Notes under the pieces: model-generated
Database searches by the model: none
What the model was told of the DNA's origin: nothing
The model's input: the letters and a program-made list of their open reading frames with translations, nothing else
Shown here: positions 62,858 to 64,000 of the stretch, in pieces
Layout: each line of letters begins with the position of its first letter
Position numbering within the stretch: position 1 is the first letter of the stretch
NCBI RefSeq assembly: GCF_009688965.1
Contig: NZ_AP021875.1
Location: 1,116,001-1,180,000 of the forward strand
Direction: 5' to 3'
Source: Desulfosarcina widdelii
GTDB lineage: Bacteria > Desulfobacterota > Desulfobacteria > Desulfobacterales > Desulfosarcinaceae
Length of the DNA: 64,000 nucleotides
Translations under genes and position numbers: made by a program

Positions 62858-64000
62858 CTGAGGCCTCCACGGTTCCTACGATTTGTATCTTGGCGCTACT
62901 GACAATTTCGTCATAAGACAGTACGGCCAGTCCGGGAATAAACCGGTCGGCCAGTTTTTTGAGATGGCTTCGGATCTGGGCGGAGCAGACGAGCAGCGGT
63001 TGCGTGCCCAAGGTTTTGTAGTCCTCCATCTTGACGGCCAGGTCATCCATGATGGACTTGGCATAGGCCGGCTCGATGGCCAGAAAGGTTCCCTGGTCGG
63101 TCTTCTGGAGCGACTCGGCAACTTTTTTCTCCACCCGCTGGTCCAACGTGAGGACATGCAGCTGGCCGTCACCCGCCTGGTAAAAACTGGATATGGTTCG
63201 CGCCAGCGCCTGGCGGACGTGTTCGGTGAGAATATCGAGTTTTTTCGTTGTGGCGGCCCAATCCGCCAGGGTTTCCACAACGGTGAGCATATCCCGTACC
63301 GGCACCTGTTCCTGCAACAGATTCTGGATCACGCGAACGACGCCGCCCAGTGAAATGAGATTGGGCACCAGCTCCTCGACGACCTTGGGATGGCTGACCT
63401 TCAGCGTGTCCAGCAGCTGCTGGACTTCCTGTCGGCCTACCAGCTCATGGGCATGGCGTCGGATCACGTCCGAAAGATGGGTGGTCATCACAGTTGCCAG
63501 ATCCACCACGGTGAATCCTTTGGCGTTGGCTTCTTCCCTTGCGGCGGGTTTGATCCAGTATGCTTCCAGCCCATAGGTGGGTTCGGTGGTGGCGATGCCG
63601 GAAATGGTTTCACCGACGTTGCCCGGGTTCATGGCCAGCAGATGATTGACCATCAGATCGCCGCTGGCGATTTCGATTCCCTTGAGAAGGATCGAATAGG
63701 CTCCCGGTTTGAGTTTCATGTTGTCCTGAATGTGAATGGACGGCACGACGATACCAACCTCCTGGGCAATCTGGCGACGAATGGACTTGATGCGTTCCAG
63801 CAGTTCACCATTTTGCTCCACATCCACCAGAGGAATCAGGCCGTATCCGACTTCCAGGGCCAGTACGTCGATGGGCGGCAGGGGCTTGAAGGATTCCGGG
63901 GGCTTTTCCTGCGCTTTTTTCTGCTGCTGCAGTGCAAGCTCCCGCTCTTCTTCGATCTTTGCCCGGTCAACCTGAACAACCAGGTAGGCCACCAGTCCGG
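62847..64000 (-). CDS. flhA: Flagellar export gate FlhA, C-terminal part
   Basis: Partial gene; the N-terminal membrane domain is beyond the right edge. The part seen begins in the linker (AYLVVQVDRAKIEEERELALQQQ) and covers the cytoplasmic domain: LALEVGYGLIPLVDVEQNGELLERIKSIRRQIAQEVGIVVPSIHI, KPGAYSILLKGIEIASG, FTVVDLATVMTTHLSDVIRRHAHELVGRQEVQQLLDTLK and the late ALAVLSYDEIVSSAKIQIVGTV, all FlhA type. It binds chaperone-substrate complexes in the export apparatus. The first ATG seen at 63992 is internal. Overlaps flhF, forming flhA-F-G. Confidence 0.95.
   Translation of the reverse strand, partial: GLVAYLVVQVDRAKIEEERELALQQQKKAQEKPPESFKPLPPIDVLALEVGYGLIPLVDVEQNGELLERIKSIRRQIAQEVGIVVPSIHIQDNMKLKPGAYSILLKGIEIASGDLMVNHLLAMNPGNVGETISGIATTEPTYGLEAYWIKPAAREEANAKGFTVVDLATVMTTHLSDVIRRHAHELVGRQEVQQLLDTLKVSHPKVVEELVPNLISLGGVVRVIQNLLQEQVPVRDMLTVVETLADWAATTKKLDILTEHVRQALARTISSFYQAGDGQLHVLTLDQRVEKKVAESLQKTDQGTFLAIEPAYAKSIMDDLAVKMEDYKTLGTQPLLVCSAQIRSHLKKLADRFIPGLAVLSYDEIVSSAKIQIVGTVEASDAD

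Overview
The window looks like a chromosomal segment of a Gram-negative, flagellated deltaproteobacterium of the Desulfobacterales / Desulfosarcina type. This is an inference from gene content: a TRAP transporter with a TatT-like lipoprotein, outer-membrane barrels, KDO synthesis, sigma-54 and sigma-28 flagellar promoters, GEMM-type riboswitches and GC-rich genes separated by repeat-filled spacers. I saw no rRNA, tRNA or CRISPR array.

Layout. 0-4.7 kb: a leftward TRAP cluster (tatT-like, dctP, dctQ, dctM running off the left edge) preceded by a TetR gene with an in-frame amber codon. 5.6-18.9 kb: an envelope/secretion region with four exported proteins that share a second leader-like motif (M-[TS]-[DE]-x-x-[LM]-x-x-[VL]-T-G-Q-x-G) just after the signal peptide, a beta-propeller protein, TPR proteins, a C39 cysteine peptidase, a coiled-coil beta-barrel of FapF type and a FadL-type barrel. 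One of the leader-motif genes lies behind a single GEMM-I (cyclic dinucleotide) riboswitch and another behind two in tandem. 19.4-33.6 kb: housekeeping genes (rlmD-like, acnA, manA, queE, queC, a YhhN protein), a PAS/MmyB-like protein with a degenerate cyclase domain, and an MrfA-MrfB-type helicase/exonuclease fusion. 33.65-35.3 kb: an IS110/IS1111-family element with a candidate guide (bridge/seek) RNA. 35.8-45.3 kb: a CorC-like protein, an ion channel, DUF3047, efp, a divergent TrpF-like protein, mltF, guaA, kdsB and a HIT protein. 45.5-64 kb: a motility block with a response regulator/HD-GYP protein, a PomA/PomB-like stator, an IS1182-like element, flgL-K-N-M, flgJ-I-H-A-G-F, fliA, flhG, flhF and the C-terminal part of flhA.

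How the parts may work together. The 5.6-18.9 kb region reads as a candidate secretion and maturation system under second-messenger control. Sec would export the small proteins. The double-glycine-like motif would then be cut in the periplasm by the nearby C39 peptidase (FapD-like), and the FapF-like barrel would carry product across the outer membrane. The GEMM riboswitches would tie expression to c-di-GMP (or cGAMP), and the HD-GYP protein upstream of the stator genes would act on the same messenger. The individual domains and RNA elements are visible in the sequence; their connection is inference.

Repeats. From 1.3 to 25 kb nearly every gap holds a mosaic of recurring modules (a CGCAGAG-rich module, a TTGGTT-rich module, a GATTTGAG-like module, and an ATCCGCGTT...TCCTATAAAA module). 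These are absent from 25 to 64 kb, where MITE-like palindromic families and two insertion sequences occur instead.
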